From a delta proteobacterium ML8_F1 (GTDB lineage Bacteria > Bacillota > Clostridia > Peptostreptococcales > Acidaminobacteraceae): a stretch of 57,453 nt of DNA. Shown in pieces: positions 16,479 through 26,697 of this stretch (the stretch's first letter is position 1; each line of letters opens with the position of its first letter). A program made the translations under genes and the position numbers. The notes under the pieces are model-generated. The model saw only the letters and a list, made by a program, of their open reading frames with translations. It did not search any database and was not told where the DNA came from. The DNA lies in contig LQBE01000040.1 of NCBI GenBank assembly GCA_002029975.1, positions 9,282-66,734 on the forward strand, given 5' to 3'.

Positions 16479-17909
16479 ATGAATCTTAGAACACCGCTGA
16501 TTCTTTTGTTTTGCCTGTGCTTTGCCTCCGGGGTCCATGCCCAGGAAGAGGATAATCTGGTGAGGATTGGTTTGAGATTCGCCAATCCGGAGTACAACCA
16601 GGGTAGCCTCTACGGCAAGGATTTTTATTTGACGTCAGGGGAATACAGCCTGAGTCTCGGGGCGAATGAAGTGGACTACGCAATCCAGAAGACAGAACCC
16701 GTGGTCATCCTCGAGGGCATACAAAGCCGGGAGGAGGCTATGGAGGCCCTTGCCGGTGTCAAAAGGACGCATCCCGAGGCCTATCTTGGATTTGGAAAAG
16801 ACTTCAGTATTCTATCAGACAGGGGTCAAGGGACGGCTCCCGACGGTGATTTGCGGGTGGCGCTGTCCGGAGACTTTGGCAGGGTGCTGCTGCTAAGCAG
16901 TGAGGTGGTTCTGGGGAACCAGAGCCCTTCTTTTTATTTCGACGGGCTAAGATACCGGGGAGATGTCAGGTTTTCATCCTATGAGGGCAATCTCAGCATC
17001 ATCAACCAGCTGCCTGAAGAAGACTATCTTTACGGGGTCGTGCCCAAGGAGATGAGTGCCTCCTGGCCTTTGGAAGCCTTGAAGGCCCAGGCGGTGATTG
17101 CGAGGACCTACCTTGCCCGGCACAGGAACCAGTACAGCCACCTGGGATTTGATATCTGTGCAGGCAGCGCCTGCCAGGTCTACGGCGGGTTTACCGCAGA
17201 ACGCTCTGCCACCTCGGCCGCGGTTGATGAGACCAGGGGACAAAGGGTTTATTACCAGGGGGAGCTCATCTACGCCTATTATCATGCCAACAGTGGCGGA
17301 CGGACGGCTGATGTCAGAAATGTCTGGGGTGGCGCCTACCCGTATCTGGTGAGTGTGGAGGATCCCTTTTCAAAGAACACCCTTTACAGCAACTGGCAGC
17401 TCACTTTCAACCTGGAAGACCTGATGGGGCTGATCCGCGACAAGGGCTATCAGGGGGAAACCGTTGAGGACGTTGTCACCGGTGAAATCACCGGCGACGG
17501 CCGGGTCCAGTCCCTGACAATCCATACAGACCGTGAAAGCATTCATCTCCAAAGGGAAGAGGCCAGAGGTTTTTTCGGTTACAATACGCTCCGTTCCACC
17601 GACTATCGGGTCAGTTTTTCTGATTCAATGTCCCTTGTGACGGCCGGCGGGGAATTGAAGGGTCTGCCAAGTGGACTCAAGGCCATTACGGCACAGGGAG
17701 ATATTTTGGAGGTGGACGGGGACAGCAGGGTTCTGGGAGCGGGCTACTCAAGGCTGCTCGATCCTGGAGAGGACACACTCATGATCTGGGGTTCGGGCTG
17801 GGGACACGGGGTGGGTCTGAGCCAGTACGGCGCCAGGGAAATGGCGAACCAGGGGTATGACTATCGCCGGATCATCGCCTTTTACTACCAGGGAGCAGAG
17901 GTGAGATGA
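16479..17909 (+). CDS. spoIID: SpoIID/LytB-domain protein
   Basis: An exported peptidoglycan lytic enzyme homologous to SpoIID, which degrades septal cell wall during forespore engulfment. The 476-residue precursor has a cleavable signal peptide (1-21, ending VHA) and a SpoIID domain from about 120 onward. The likely catalytic glutamate is E191 in VPKEMSASW, followed by EALKAQAVIARTY. The C-terminal WGHGVGLSQYGA signature is intact. Position between ruvB and queA is usual for clostridial SpoIID paralogues, so a general cell-wall role instead of a sporulation-specific one cannot be excluded. Confidence 0.92.
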   Translation: MNLRTPLILLFCLCFASGVHAQEEDNLVRIGLRFANPEYNQGSLYGKDFYLTSGEYSLSLGANEVDYAIQKTEPVVILEGIQSREEAMEALAGVKRTHPEAYLGFGKDFSILSDRGQGTAPDGDLRVALSGDFGRVLLLSSEVVLGNQSPSFYFDGLRYRGDVRFSSYEGNLSIINQLPEEDYLYGVVPKEMSASWPLEALKAQAVIARTYLARHRNQYSHLGFDICAGSACQVYGGFTAERSATSAAVDETRGQRVYYQGELIYAYYHANSGGRTADVRNVWGGAYPYLVSVEDPFSKNTLYSNWQLTFNLEDLMGLIRDKGYQGETVEDVVTGEITGDGRVQSLTIHTDRESIHLQREEARGFFGYNTLRSTDYRVSFSDSMSLVTAGGELKGLPSGLKAITAQGDILEVDGDSRVLGAGYSRLLDPGEDTLMIWGSGWGHGVGLSQYGAREMANQGYDYRRIIAFYYQGAEVR

Positions 17910-17913
17910 GAGA

Positions 17914-20060
<2,147 letters not shown>

Positions 20061-20094
20061 GGTACAATATTAGCGTATGAAAGGAGGGATAACC

Positions 20095-20376
20095 TTGACT
20101 GGAAATTTGGGATCAATTGCCTATCTGGTGGTTCTCTTTGGTATTTTTTATTTTCTACTGCTGAGACCGCAACAGAAGAAAAACAAGCAACTCAAAGAAA
20201 TGCGGGCCAGCCTGAAAGTGGGAGACAAAATCACCACAATCGGCGGTCTGGTCGGAAAGATTATCAAAGTGACAGAAGACGAAATCACCCTGGAGACCGG
20301 TGCGGACAAGCTCAGAATGACTTTCAAAAAGTGGGCCATAGCAACAGTGGATACTCCTGTGGAAGAGATCGAATAA
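20095..20376 (+). CDS. yajC: Preprotein translocase subunit YajC
   Basis: An accessory membrane subunit that associates with SecDF at the Sec translocon. It is 93 residues from TTG 20095, with one transmembrane helix near the N-terminus (about 8-25), the canonical LLLRPQQKKNKQLKEM junction and a hydrophilic domain with VGDKITTIGGLVGKI. The start is TTG because AAGGAGGG lies directly upstream with proper spacing; the ATG at 20077 lies before that site and would be an artefact. secD and secF are about 4 kb downstream. Confidence 0.93.
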   Translation: MTGNLGSIAYLVVLFGIFYFLLLRPQQKKNKQLKEMRASLKVGDKITTIGGLVGKIIKVTEDEITLETGADKLRMTFKKWAIATVDTPVEEIE

Positions 20377-20405
20377 GAAGGCAGTCTTTGTCTTCTTTTC
20401 TTTTT
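20375..20405 (+). terminator. Probable terminator after yajC
   Basis: Nine-base-pair stem with one G-U pair (20375-20383 with 20389-20397), followed by TTCTTTTT. It overlaps the yajC stop codon. Confidence 0.55.
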
Positions 20406-20421
20406 GCCATCTGGAGGTGCC

Positions 20422-21138
20422 ATGAAACTCAATCTAGTGATTGTCAAAGGGGAATTCATTAAAAAAATCAATCGTTTCGTGGGGGAAGTGCGGTTGGAGG
20501 GGATGGTCGTTAACTGTCATATTCCCAATACCGGAAGGCTGGGTGAACTCCTTGGTCCCGGTGTGACGGTACTCTTGAGCGACCACTCTGGAAGTCCGCG
20601 CAAGTACCGCTATTCCCTGCGCCTGGTCTACAAGGGGGACAGACTCTTCAGTATTGATTCCCAGCTCCCGAACCAACTGGTTTTCGAGGCCGTTGAGGAG
20701 GGTTTGATAAAGGAATTGCAGGGGTATGGGGTGAAAAAGCGTGAAACCCTGTTCGGGGACAGCCGCCTTGATTTTGAGCTTGAAAAAAGCGGGGAGGTTC
20801 CCTGTCTGATGGAGGTCAAAGGAGTCACCCTCGAGAACCACCGGATTGCTTCCTTTCCCGATGCGCCCACTGCAAGAGGCATCAGACACCTGGGGGAGCT
20901 TGTCAAAGCAAAGGCCGAGGGTTATCGGGCAATCGTGCTGTTTGTGATACAGTTTGAAGACCCCCTGTGCTTCACTCCGAATTTTCAGGACCCGGCTTTT
21001 ACAAAGGCCCTGACGGAGGCCTCGGAAAAGGGCGTAGAGGTTCTGGCCTATGCCACCACCGTGGCTCCCGGAGAGGTGCGGATTGTCAAGGGGGTCCGGG
21101 TGGTCCTGGACCCTGAAAAACAGGAAAAAGACCGCTGA
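20422..21138 (+). CDS. sfsA: SfsA family protein
   Basis: A 238-residue homologue of 'sugar fermentation stimulation protein' SfsA. The family has an OB-like N-terminal domain and a nuclease-like fold, but its real function is not settled. Motifs: VNCHIPNTGRLGELL near the N-terminus, the acidic DSRLDFELE and EVKGVTL segment, and FPDAPTARGIRHLGEL. I chose ATG 20422, seven bases after GGAGG; the earlier TTG lies in the terminator tail of yajC. It is convergent with a lipoprotein gene and shares a bidirectional terminator with it. Confidence 0.95.
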   Translation: MKLNLVIVKGEFIKKINRFVGEVRLEGMVVNCHIPNTGRLGELLGPGVTVLLSDHSGSPRKYRYSLRLVYKGDRLFSIDSQLPNQLVFEAVEEGLIKELQGYGVKKRETLFGDSRLDFELEKSGEVPCLMEVKGVTLENHRIASFPDAPTARGIRHLGELVKAKAEGYRAIVLFVIQFEDPLCFTPNFQDPAFTKALTEASEKGVEVLAYATTVAPGEVRIVKGVRVVLDPEKQEKDR

Positions 21139-21151
21139 GAGCGGTCTTTTT
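21125..21151. terminator. Bidirectional terminator between sfsA and the lipoprotein gene
   Basis: AAAAAGACCGC (21125-21135) pairs with GCGGTCTTTTT (21141-21151). T tracts occur on both strands, and each arm overlaps a stop codon. Confidence 0.88.
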
Positions 21152-21950
21152 AACGGATTGGAGCGATAGGATTCTGAGGGGGCCGGTTGTCCCAGAGAAA
21201 GGAACGCAGGTAGGTATAAAAATTGAAATAAAAGTCCTGTACGGGTTTGGAGGTCAGGTCCCCCTGGCTGCCATCAAGTATTTCAAGATAGAGCCCCACC
21301 AAAGAAGCGGTATGGCTTGCGGGATAGTCCTCAATAAAACCACTGTAGCTGCGGGCGATTTCATCATTGATTTGTGCGGAATCCGCTGCCATCAGTTCCG
21401 TGAAGATTCCGTTTCCGAGAAGGGCCTTGTAGAGGTATCGGGCATAGAGTTCATAAGCCCGGCCTGTCGTGTTCCCCTGGGGGAAAGCCAGCAGATGTTT
21501 CTCCACGTCTTGGGCTTTTTCAAGGAGATTCGGGATGGTGGTGACATATCCCGGGGCATTGAGGTCCATTGTCCGGTATTCATTTTCAAGCAGACTGAAA
21601 AAACTCTGGTGCTCATCAGAGAGGTAGCGGTCGAATTGATTGATGTGTGAATAGTCAATCAGTGCAATTTTCAGCCGGTCCTCGGGCAATTCCAAAAATG
21701 ATTTCAAATGGGCTTCATAGGCGAAAATCATGGGTTCGTGGTAGCGGGGGTCAAGCTCATCGAGCAACTGGGTGAGGGTCTGCTCAATAGCGGTTGTCTC
21801 CAAACCGTCATTGAGCATCTGAAGATATTCCTCATAAGCTTCGATTTGCGGGTCGGTGGGGACATCCTGTTCCGGCAACTGGGTGCAGCCGGACAGGGCC
21901 ACGATTCCTGAAAGCACAAGAACCGCCAGTAGCTTTTCTTTAATCTGCAT
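21150..21950 (-). CDS. Hypothetical lipoprotein
   Basis: I do not recognise this family. The start is ATG 21950 (AGGTGAT six bases upstream), giving 266 residues; an upstream GTG/TTG-type start would bury the signal peptide. The N-terminus is a clear lipoprotein signal, KEKLLAVLVLSG followed by the lipobox ALSGC with lipidated C22, so the protein should be anchored on the outer face of the membrane. The rest is hydrophilic, mostly helical and acidic, with no obvious catalytic motif. A short inverted repeat (GTCTA/TAGAC, 21972-21985) lies in its promoter region. Confidence 0.8.
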   Translation of the reverse strand: MQIKEKLLAVLVLSGIVALSGCTQLPEQDVPTDPQIEAYEEYLQMLNDGLETTAIEQTLTQLLDELDPRYHEPMIFAYEAHLKSFLELPEDRLKIALIDYSHINQFDRYLSDEHQSFFSLLENEYRTMDLNAPGYVTTIPNLLEKAQDVEKHLLAFPQGNTTGRAYELYARYLYKALLGNGIFTELMAADSAQINDEIARSYSGFIEDYPASHTASLVGLYLEILDGSQGDLTSKPVQDFYFNFYTYLRSFLWDNRPPQNPIAPIR

Positions 21951-22042
21951 CGGTATCACCTGCTTTTTAATGTCTAGTATTAGACTACACAAAAAACCCG
22001 TAAGTTCCAAGAAATTATTTTATTTTATTGAAGGAAAACATA

Positions 22043-22051
22043 TGATATAAT
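22043..22051 (+). promoter_or_regulatory. Extended -10 promoter of the SCIFF gene
   Basis: TGATATAAT, a perfect extended -10 (TGn plus TATAAT at 22046-22051). The -35 region is only AT-rich. Transcription would begin about 20 bases before the start codon. Confidence 0.6.
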
Positions 22052-22078
22052 AAGCCTGTCAATTAAGGAGGGATAGCG

Positions 22079-22219
22079 ATGAAGCACATTAAAACACTGT
22101 CAAAGGGTTCTCTCAACCGCGTCGGGTCCACAATGGGATGCGGGGAATGTCAGACATCCTGTCAGTCGGCATGCAAAACATCCTGCACCGTGGGAAATCA
22201 AGCTTGCGAAAATAAATAA
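22079..22219 (+). CDS. SCIFF ribosomally made peptide precursor (six cysteines in forty-five)
   Basis: A 46-residue peptide too short for routine ORF calling. AAGGAGGGA precedes the ATG. The N-terminal part is a leader (MKHIKTLSKGSLNRVGS). The C-terminal part carries six cysteines at 21, 24, 28, 32, 36 and 43 in the spacing C-x2-C-x3-C-x3-C-x3-C-x6-C, with the family core CGECQTSCQSACKTSC. This is the near-universal clostridial SCIFF peptide, whose cysteines are linked into thioethers by the radical-SAM enzyme encoded next. Its biological role is unknown. An extended -10 lies upstream and a terminator-like hairpin follows, so it may be expressed above its maturase. Confidence 0.93.
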   Translation: MKHIKTLSKGSLNRVGSTMGCGECQTSCQSACKTSCTVGNQACENK

Positions 22220-22228
22220 CTCAAGGTC

Positions 22229-22250
22229 AGGCAGCTTTAGGCTGCTTTTT
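22229..22250 (+). terminator. Terminator-like hairpin between SCIFF gene and its maturase
   Basis: AGGCAGC (22229-22235) pairs with GCTGCTT (22241-22247, one G-U), loop TTTAG, then a T run to 22250. Partial read-through would make scfB less abundant than its peptide substrate. Confidence 0.6.
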
Positions 22251-22277
22251 CTATGTCATAATCATAAGGAGAAAAAG

Positions 22278-23654
22278 ATGATTCACCAATTTAAAAAAGA
22301 TGATTTGAATTTTGTCCTCGATATCAACAGCGGAGCCATCCACATGGTAGATCCTCTGGTCTACGGTTTGCTCGAGTCCTATGATTTGGGGGAGGAGGAG
22401 CTAATAAGAAAGTTCAGCGCCACCTATCAAGAGGCCACCATCATTGAGGCACTGCAGGAAATTCAGGGTCTCAGGGAGGCGTCGCTGCTGTTCACCCCTG
22501 ACCGCTATGAAAACAATATCCAGTTCAAAAACCGGAAACCGGTCATCAAGTCCATGTGTCTTCACGTCGCCCACGACTGCAATCTCAGATGCGGCTACTG
22601 TTTCGCCTCTCAAGGGGATTATCAGGGGTCGCGGTCTTTGATGAGTGCTGAAATGGGGAAAAAGGCCCTGGCCTATCTTGCGAAAAACAGCGGCAGTCAC
22701 TATCATCTCGAGGTGGACTTTTTCGGAGGAGAGCCCCTGATGAATTTTGAAGCGGTCAAAGAAATTGCAGCCTACGGCAGAAGCCTGGAATCCCTTTATA
22801 ACAAGCGCTTCAGATACACCATCACCACCAATGGCGTCCTCCTCGATGAAGCTGTGATGGATTATCTCAATGAAGAGATGGATAATGTGGTGATGAGCCT
22901 GGATGGACGAAAAACCGTCAATGACCGTATGAGACCGGGACTCAAGGGAGAGGGCAGCTACGATGTCATTGTCCCGAAGTTTAAAGCCCTGGTTGATAAA
23001 AGGGGAGACAAGGACTACTTTATCCGGGGGACTTTCACCCGGTTCAACCTGGATTTTGCAGAGGATGCCTTTCATTATCGGGACCTGGGCTTCAAAAGCA
23101 CCTCCCTGGAACCGGTGGTGACACAACCCCATATGAAATACGCCATTCAACAAGAGGACCTGCCGAAGATATTTTCTGAATATGACCGGCTGGCCGAGGA
23201 AATGATCCGCACCCACGGCACGGACCGGGAATTCAGTTTTTTTCACTTCAATCTTGATCTGGAGCAGGGGCCCTGCATCATCAAGAGACTCAGTGGCTGT
23301 GGCGCCGGAACCGAATGTATTGCCGTCACCCCCGAGGGGGATATTTACCCCTGTCACCAGTTTGTGGGCAATGATGCTATGAAAATGGGAAATATTCTCG
23401 AGGAAACCTGGGATGCTGACATCAGCCTGACCTTCAAGAATGCCCATATTTACAATAAACCCAGCTGCAGGGATTGCTGGGCGAGATTCTACTGCAGCGG
23501 CGGATGTCATGCCAATGCCTACAATTTCAACGGGGATATCACCATTCCCTATGAAATCGGGTGTGAAATGGAAAAAAAACGCATTGAAACCGCTATTTAT
23601 GTCCAGGCGAAAATACTGACAAAGGGGGAGGAAAACAGTGATAGGACCGTATAA
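22278..23654 (+). CDS. scfB: SCIFF maturase, radical SAM/SPASM thioether-forming enzyme
   Basis: A cytosolic iron-sulfur enzyme expected to install cysteine-to-alpha-carbon thioether bridges in the SCIFF peptide. The 458-residue protein has an N-terminal peptide-recognition-like region (1-90) and the radical-SAM CxxxCxxC motif at C101, C105 and C108 (HDCNLRCGYC). The C-terminal SPASM region holds auxiliary-cluster cysteines in SGCGAGTEC, YPCHQF, CRDCWARFYCSGGC and a final C. GGAG precedes the ATG. The immediately upstream SCIFF gene makes the assignment secure. Its last 17 bases overlap the gamma-carbonic-anhydrase-like gene. Confidence 0.95.
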   Translation: MIHQFKKDDLNFVLDINSGAIHMVDPLVYGLLESYDLGEEELIRKFSATYQEATIIEALQEIQGLREASLLFTPDRYENNIQFKNRKPVIKSMCLHVAHDCNLRCGYCFASQGDYQGSRSLMSAEMGKKALAYLAKNSGSHYHLEVDFFGGEPLMNFEAVKEIAAYGRSLESLYNKRFRYTITTNGVLLDEAVMDYLNEEMDNVVMSLDGRKTVNDRMRPGLKGEGSYDVIVPKFKALVDKRGDKDYFIRGTFTRFNLDFAEDAFHYRDLGFKSTSLEPVVTQPHMKYAIQQEDLPKIFSEYDRLAEEMIRTHGTDREFSFFHFNLDLEQGPCIIKRLSGCGAGTECIAVTPEGDIYPCHQFVGNDAMKMGNILEETWDADISLTFKNAHIYNKPSCRDCWARFYCSGGCHANAYNFNGDITIPYEIGCEMEKKRIETAIYVQAKILTKGEENSDRTV

Positions 23655-24168
23655 AAACGCATATCCCGAAATTCACAACTCAGCCTATATCGCTCCCACT
23701 GCCGACGTCATCGGCAGGGTCACAATCGGCGGGGAATCCAGTGTATGGCACGGGGCAGTCATCCGGGGCGATGTCAATGAAGTGGTCATCGGAGCCCGTA
23801 CCAATATCCAGGATCTCACTGTAATTCATGAAGCCGATGACTACGGAGTCTACATTGGCGATGATGTGACGGTGGGTCACAGGGCCATCATCCATGCCTG
23901 CACCATTGAAAACAACTGTCTCATCGGTATGGGAGCCGTTATTTTGGATGGTGCACACATTGAAGAAAATGTTATAATAGGAGCGGGTGCCCTTGTCACA
24001 GGGGGCAAACGCATTCCGAGGAACTCTATGGTGCTTGGTTCCCCCGGCAGGGTCGTGAGGGCCCTGACTGAGGAAGAGATTGAAGAACTGACCCGATCCG
24101 CCCACAAGTACGTCAGGGTGTCCAGAGAATATCAGCAAGAGGGGGTTCAAACCAATCGTGGAGAATAG
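23638..24168 (+). CDS. Gamma-carbonic anhydrase-like left-handed beta-helix protein
   Basis: A 176-residue hexapeptide-repeat protein of the gamma-carbonic anhydrase/YrdA/PaaY family. The three metal ligands are present as H64 (VIHEADD), H81 and H86 (VGHRAIIHACT). Repeats of the form [I/V]-G-x4 continue to about residue 145, followed by a helical tail (TEEEIEEL). Carbonic anhydrase activity is possible, but many members have no proven reaction. The start is GTG 23638, supported by AAGGGGGAGG inside scfB; the overlap with scfB implies coupling. It overlaps secD by 11 bases. Confidence 0.9.
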   Translation: MIGPYKNAYPEIHNSAYIAPTADVIGRVTIGGESSVWHGAVIRGDVNEVVIGARTNIQDLTVIHEADDYGVYIGDDVTVGHRAIIHACTIENNCLIGMGAVILDGAHIEENVIIGAGALVTGGKRIPRNSMVLGSPGRVVRALTEEEIEELTRSAHKYVRVSREYQQEGVQTNRGE

Positions 24169-25450
24169 GAAATGGATAAGCGTCGCCTTTGTATTGGTGA
24201 CAGGAATCATGCTGTTTATTGCAGTTTACGGCTTTGGGCCGATTTCCCCGGTGAAGGATGCCATGAAACTCGGTCTTGATATCGAAGGCGGTGTGGTGGT
24301 GGTCTACGAAGCGCAGACTGATGCCACCGGTGACGAGCTCGCCGGAATCATGAATCGCACCAAGGAGGTCTTGAGCCGTCGTGTGGACCAGCTTGGATTG
24401 ACAGAACCGAATATTTCGATTCAGGGGACCGACCGCATCAGAATTGAACTGCCGGGGGTTTCCAATGTCCAGGAAGCGGCTGAGACCATCGGCAAGACCG
24501 CCCAGTTGAAGTTCATCCGGGTCCAGGAGGATTCCTATGCGGTCACAGGAATGGGTATAGATGATTTTGAAGGTGAACTGATTCTTTCAGGGGACATGGT
24601 CAAGGATGCCAGCACCACGAGTGACGAGTACGGCAACCCTGCGGTTTTCCTCGAATTTGACGCTGAAGGAACGAAAAAATTACAGGAGGCCACAGAGACC
24701 GTGGTGAACTACGACGCCCGGGAGGGCCAGATTGCCATACTTCTTGACGATGCGGTGATTTCAGCGCCCTATACCGCCACCATCATTCCCAATGGAGAGG
24801 CCATTATCACCGGAAGCTTCAATTTCGATTATGCGGTGACCCTGGCTTCACTAATCCGTGGGGGGGCCCTTCCCATTGATCTTGAGGAAGTTCAGACCAA
24901 TCTCATTGGGCCGACCCTGGGTATTGATGCCCTCAAGCAAAGTGTCTACGCCGGCGGTATCGGATTTTTGCTGGTGGTGGTTTTCATGATCGGTTTTTAC
25001 CGTCTTCCCGGGGTTGTGGCGAGTTTTTCCCTGGTCCTCTATGCCTTGATTCTCCTGTTCCTGCTGACCGGTCTCAAGGCCACTTTGACGCTCCCGGGAA
25101 TGGCGGGTATTGTTCTGTCAATAGGAATGGCCGTGGATGCCAATGTCATTATCTATGAACGGATCAAGGAGGAACTCCTGGTGGGCAAGACTGTGAGAGC
25201 CGCCATCAATTCCGGCTTCAAACAGGGACTGAGAACCATTGTGGATTCCAATATCACAACCTTTATTGCAGCCCTGGTCCTCTACTACTTTGGCGAGGGA
25301 CCCATTCAGGGGTTTGCCATTACCCTGATGCTGGGGATTTTGACCAGTATGTTCACAGCGGTGGTCTTCACCCGCATGCTCTTGAAGAATCTGGCCTTGT
25401 TCAAGGCGTTCAACCATAAAAAATACTTTGGGATAAGGGGGGTGCAGTGA
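24158..25450 (+). CDS. secD: Protein translocase subunit SecD
   Basis: A membrane subunit of SecDF, which uses proton flow to pull secreted proteins through SecYEG. The 430-residue protein has one N-terminal helix, an extracytoplasmic P1 region (about 35-260) and five further helices. Hallmarks are KLGLDIEGGVVVVY, GGALPIDL, the LPGMAGIVLSIGMAVDANVIIYERIKEE motif with the conserved transmembrane Asp, and GPIQGFAITLMLGILTSMFTAV. GTG 24158 is the only start that keeps the first helix. It overlaps the preceding gene, and secF follows with a one-base overlap. Confidence 0.97.
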   Translation: MENRKWISVAFVLVTGIMLFIAVYGFGPISPVKDAMKLGLDIEGGVVVVYEAQTDATGDELAGIMNRTKEVLSRRVDQLGLTEPNISIQGTDRIRIELPGVSNVQEAAETIGKTAQLKFIRVQEDSYAVTGMGIDDFEGELILSGDMVKDASTTSDEYGNPAVFLEFDAEGTKKLQEATETVVNYDAREGQIAILLDDAVISAPYTATIIPNGEAIITGSFNFDYAVTLASLIRGGALPIDLEEVQTNLIGPTLGIDALKQSVYAGGIGFLLVVVFMIGFYRLPGVVASFSLVLYALILLFLLTGLKATLTLPGMAGIVLSIGMAVDANVIIYERIKEELLVGKTVRAAINSGFKQGLRTIVDSNITTFIAALVLYYFGEGPIQGFAITLMLGILTSMFTAVVFTRMLLKNLALFKAFNHKKYFGIRGVQ

Positions 25451-26325
25451 TGCGGTTTGCACACCAGTTGAAAATCTGGGGGTCCCTTTCCCTTGCCGTC
25501 ATCATTTTCGGCATGGTGATGGCCCTTGTCAGCGGCGTCAATCTGGGGATTGACTTCACCGGCGGAACCATGATTCACGTCAATATTGGAGAATCCTTTG
25601 AGGTCAGTGAAATCAGGGAGCTCATAGAGCCCTTTGAACTCCAGCCGGACATCATCCATGCGGGCATGGACAAGACCCAGGTCATTATCAAAACCAAGGT
25701 TTCTTTGAACAATACCCAGCGCATGGCGGTGTTCAGTACCTTGAGTGAAGTCTACGACTTGACGGACGAGGATTTTCTTGAAGCCGAGCAATTCGGGCCC
25801 GCCATCGGGGCGGAGCTTCAAAACAAGGCACTGAGTTCCATTCTTTTTGCCGCTATCGGGATGCTGCTGTACATTACCTTCAGATTCGAATGGCTTTACG
25901 GAATTTCCGCCATTATTGCCCTGATTCACGATGTGCTGATTCTATTGGCGGTCTATGTGATTTTTCAGATTCCCGTCAATTCATCCTTTATTGCAGCGGT
26001 GCTCACTATTGTCGGCTATTCCATCAATGATACCATTGTGGTTTTCGACCGGGTCAGGGAAAATGTCAAAACCATGGGCAGGGAAAGCTTCAAGGAGGTG
26101 GCTGATAGGAGTCTGAAGCAAACCTTGACACGGAGCATCAATACCTCCCTGACGACCTTGCTGGTCATCGGCAGTCTCTACGTACTGGGAGTTGAGGCAA
26201 TCAAAGAATTCACACTGCCTCTCATGGCCGGGGTTTTGGTAGGGACATACTCCTCGATTTTCATTGCAAGCCCGCTTTGGGCGACCTTCAAGGATATGAA
26301 GCGAAGGGCAAAAAGGAAAGGATAG
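25450..26325 (+). CDS. secF: Protein translocase subunit SecF
   Basis: The partner of SecD in the SecDF membrane complex. It is 291 residues from ATG 25450; a GTG at 25447 is an equivalent alternative. Motifs are LGIDFTGGTMIHV at the N-terminus, FRFEWLYGISAIIALIHDVLIL, the SINDTIVVFDRVREN motif with the conserved Asp, and RSINTSLTT. Six helices are expected. The one-base overlap with secD (TGATG) indicates coupling and a 1:1 complex. Confidence 0.97.
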   Translation: MRFAHQLKIWGSLSLAVIIFGMVMALVSGVNLGIDFTGGTMIHVNIGESFEVSEIRELIEPFELQPDIIHAGMDKTQVIIKTKVSLNNTQRMAVFSTLSEVYDLTDEDFLEAEQFGPAIGAELQNKALSSILFAAIGMLLYITFRFEWLYGISAIIALIHDVLILLAVYVIFQIPVNSSFIAAVLTIVGYSINDTIVVFDRVRENVKTMGRESFKEVADRSLKQTLTRSINTSLTTLLVIGSLYVLGVEAIKEFTLPLMAGVLVGTYSSIFIASPLWATFKDMKRRAKRKG

Positions 26326-26334
26326 GTGGGAAAT

Positions 26335-26697
26335 ATGCAGGTCACGTTTATTTTGTCTATGATTTTTGCTATCGTCATCACCATTTTCGCCTTGGCCAAT
26401 TCAGGCACGGTAACCATCAGTTTTGTTTTCAAGTCCTTTGAATTGTCCCAGGCTGTGGTGATACTGGTCTCGGCAGTTACTGGGGCGGTGGTTGTGTTCT
26501 TACTCAATCTCGTCAGTAAAGCCAAGTCCTCCATGAAAATCAAGGCCTTGAACCGTCAGGTCAAAGAGCTTGAGAATCAACTGCTCAAGGCCGGTGAAGT
26601 GTCGGAGAAAGCCGCTGAAGCCACGGCGAAGGCCATGGCTGAAAAGGAAGCGCCGGCACCGCCTCAATCCCCGGGGGGGATGAATGAAGATTCATGA
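26335..26697 (+). CDS. LapA-domain (DUF1049-type) membrane protein
   Basis: A 120-residue inner-membrane protein with two N-terminal helices (about 3-22 and 38-60) joined by the TVTISFVFKSFELSQ segment typical of LapA/DUF1049 proteins. A coiled-coil follows (KALNRQVKELENQLLKAG), then an Ala/Pro/Glu-rich tail. Gram-negative LapA/LapB act in envelope assembly; the role in Firmicutes is not known. I chose ATG 26335 because AGGTGG lies just upstream. It overlaps recJ by 14 bases and follows secF closely. Confidence 0.82.
   Translation: MQVTFILSMIFAIVITIFALANSGTVTISFVFKSFELSQAVVILVSAVTGAVVVFLLNLVSKAKSSMKIKALNRQVKELENQLLKAGEVSEKAAEATAKAMAEKEAPAPPQSPGGMNEDS

Noticed and set aside
15357-16538. A 393-codon minus-strand frame opposite ruvB
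   Set aside because: Antisense shadow of ruvB, which has all AAA+ motifs.
22401-23510. A 369-codon minus-strand frame opposite scfB
   Set aside because: Antisense shadow; scfB has its full set of cluster cysteines on the plus strand.
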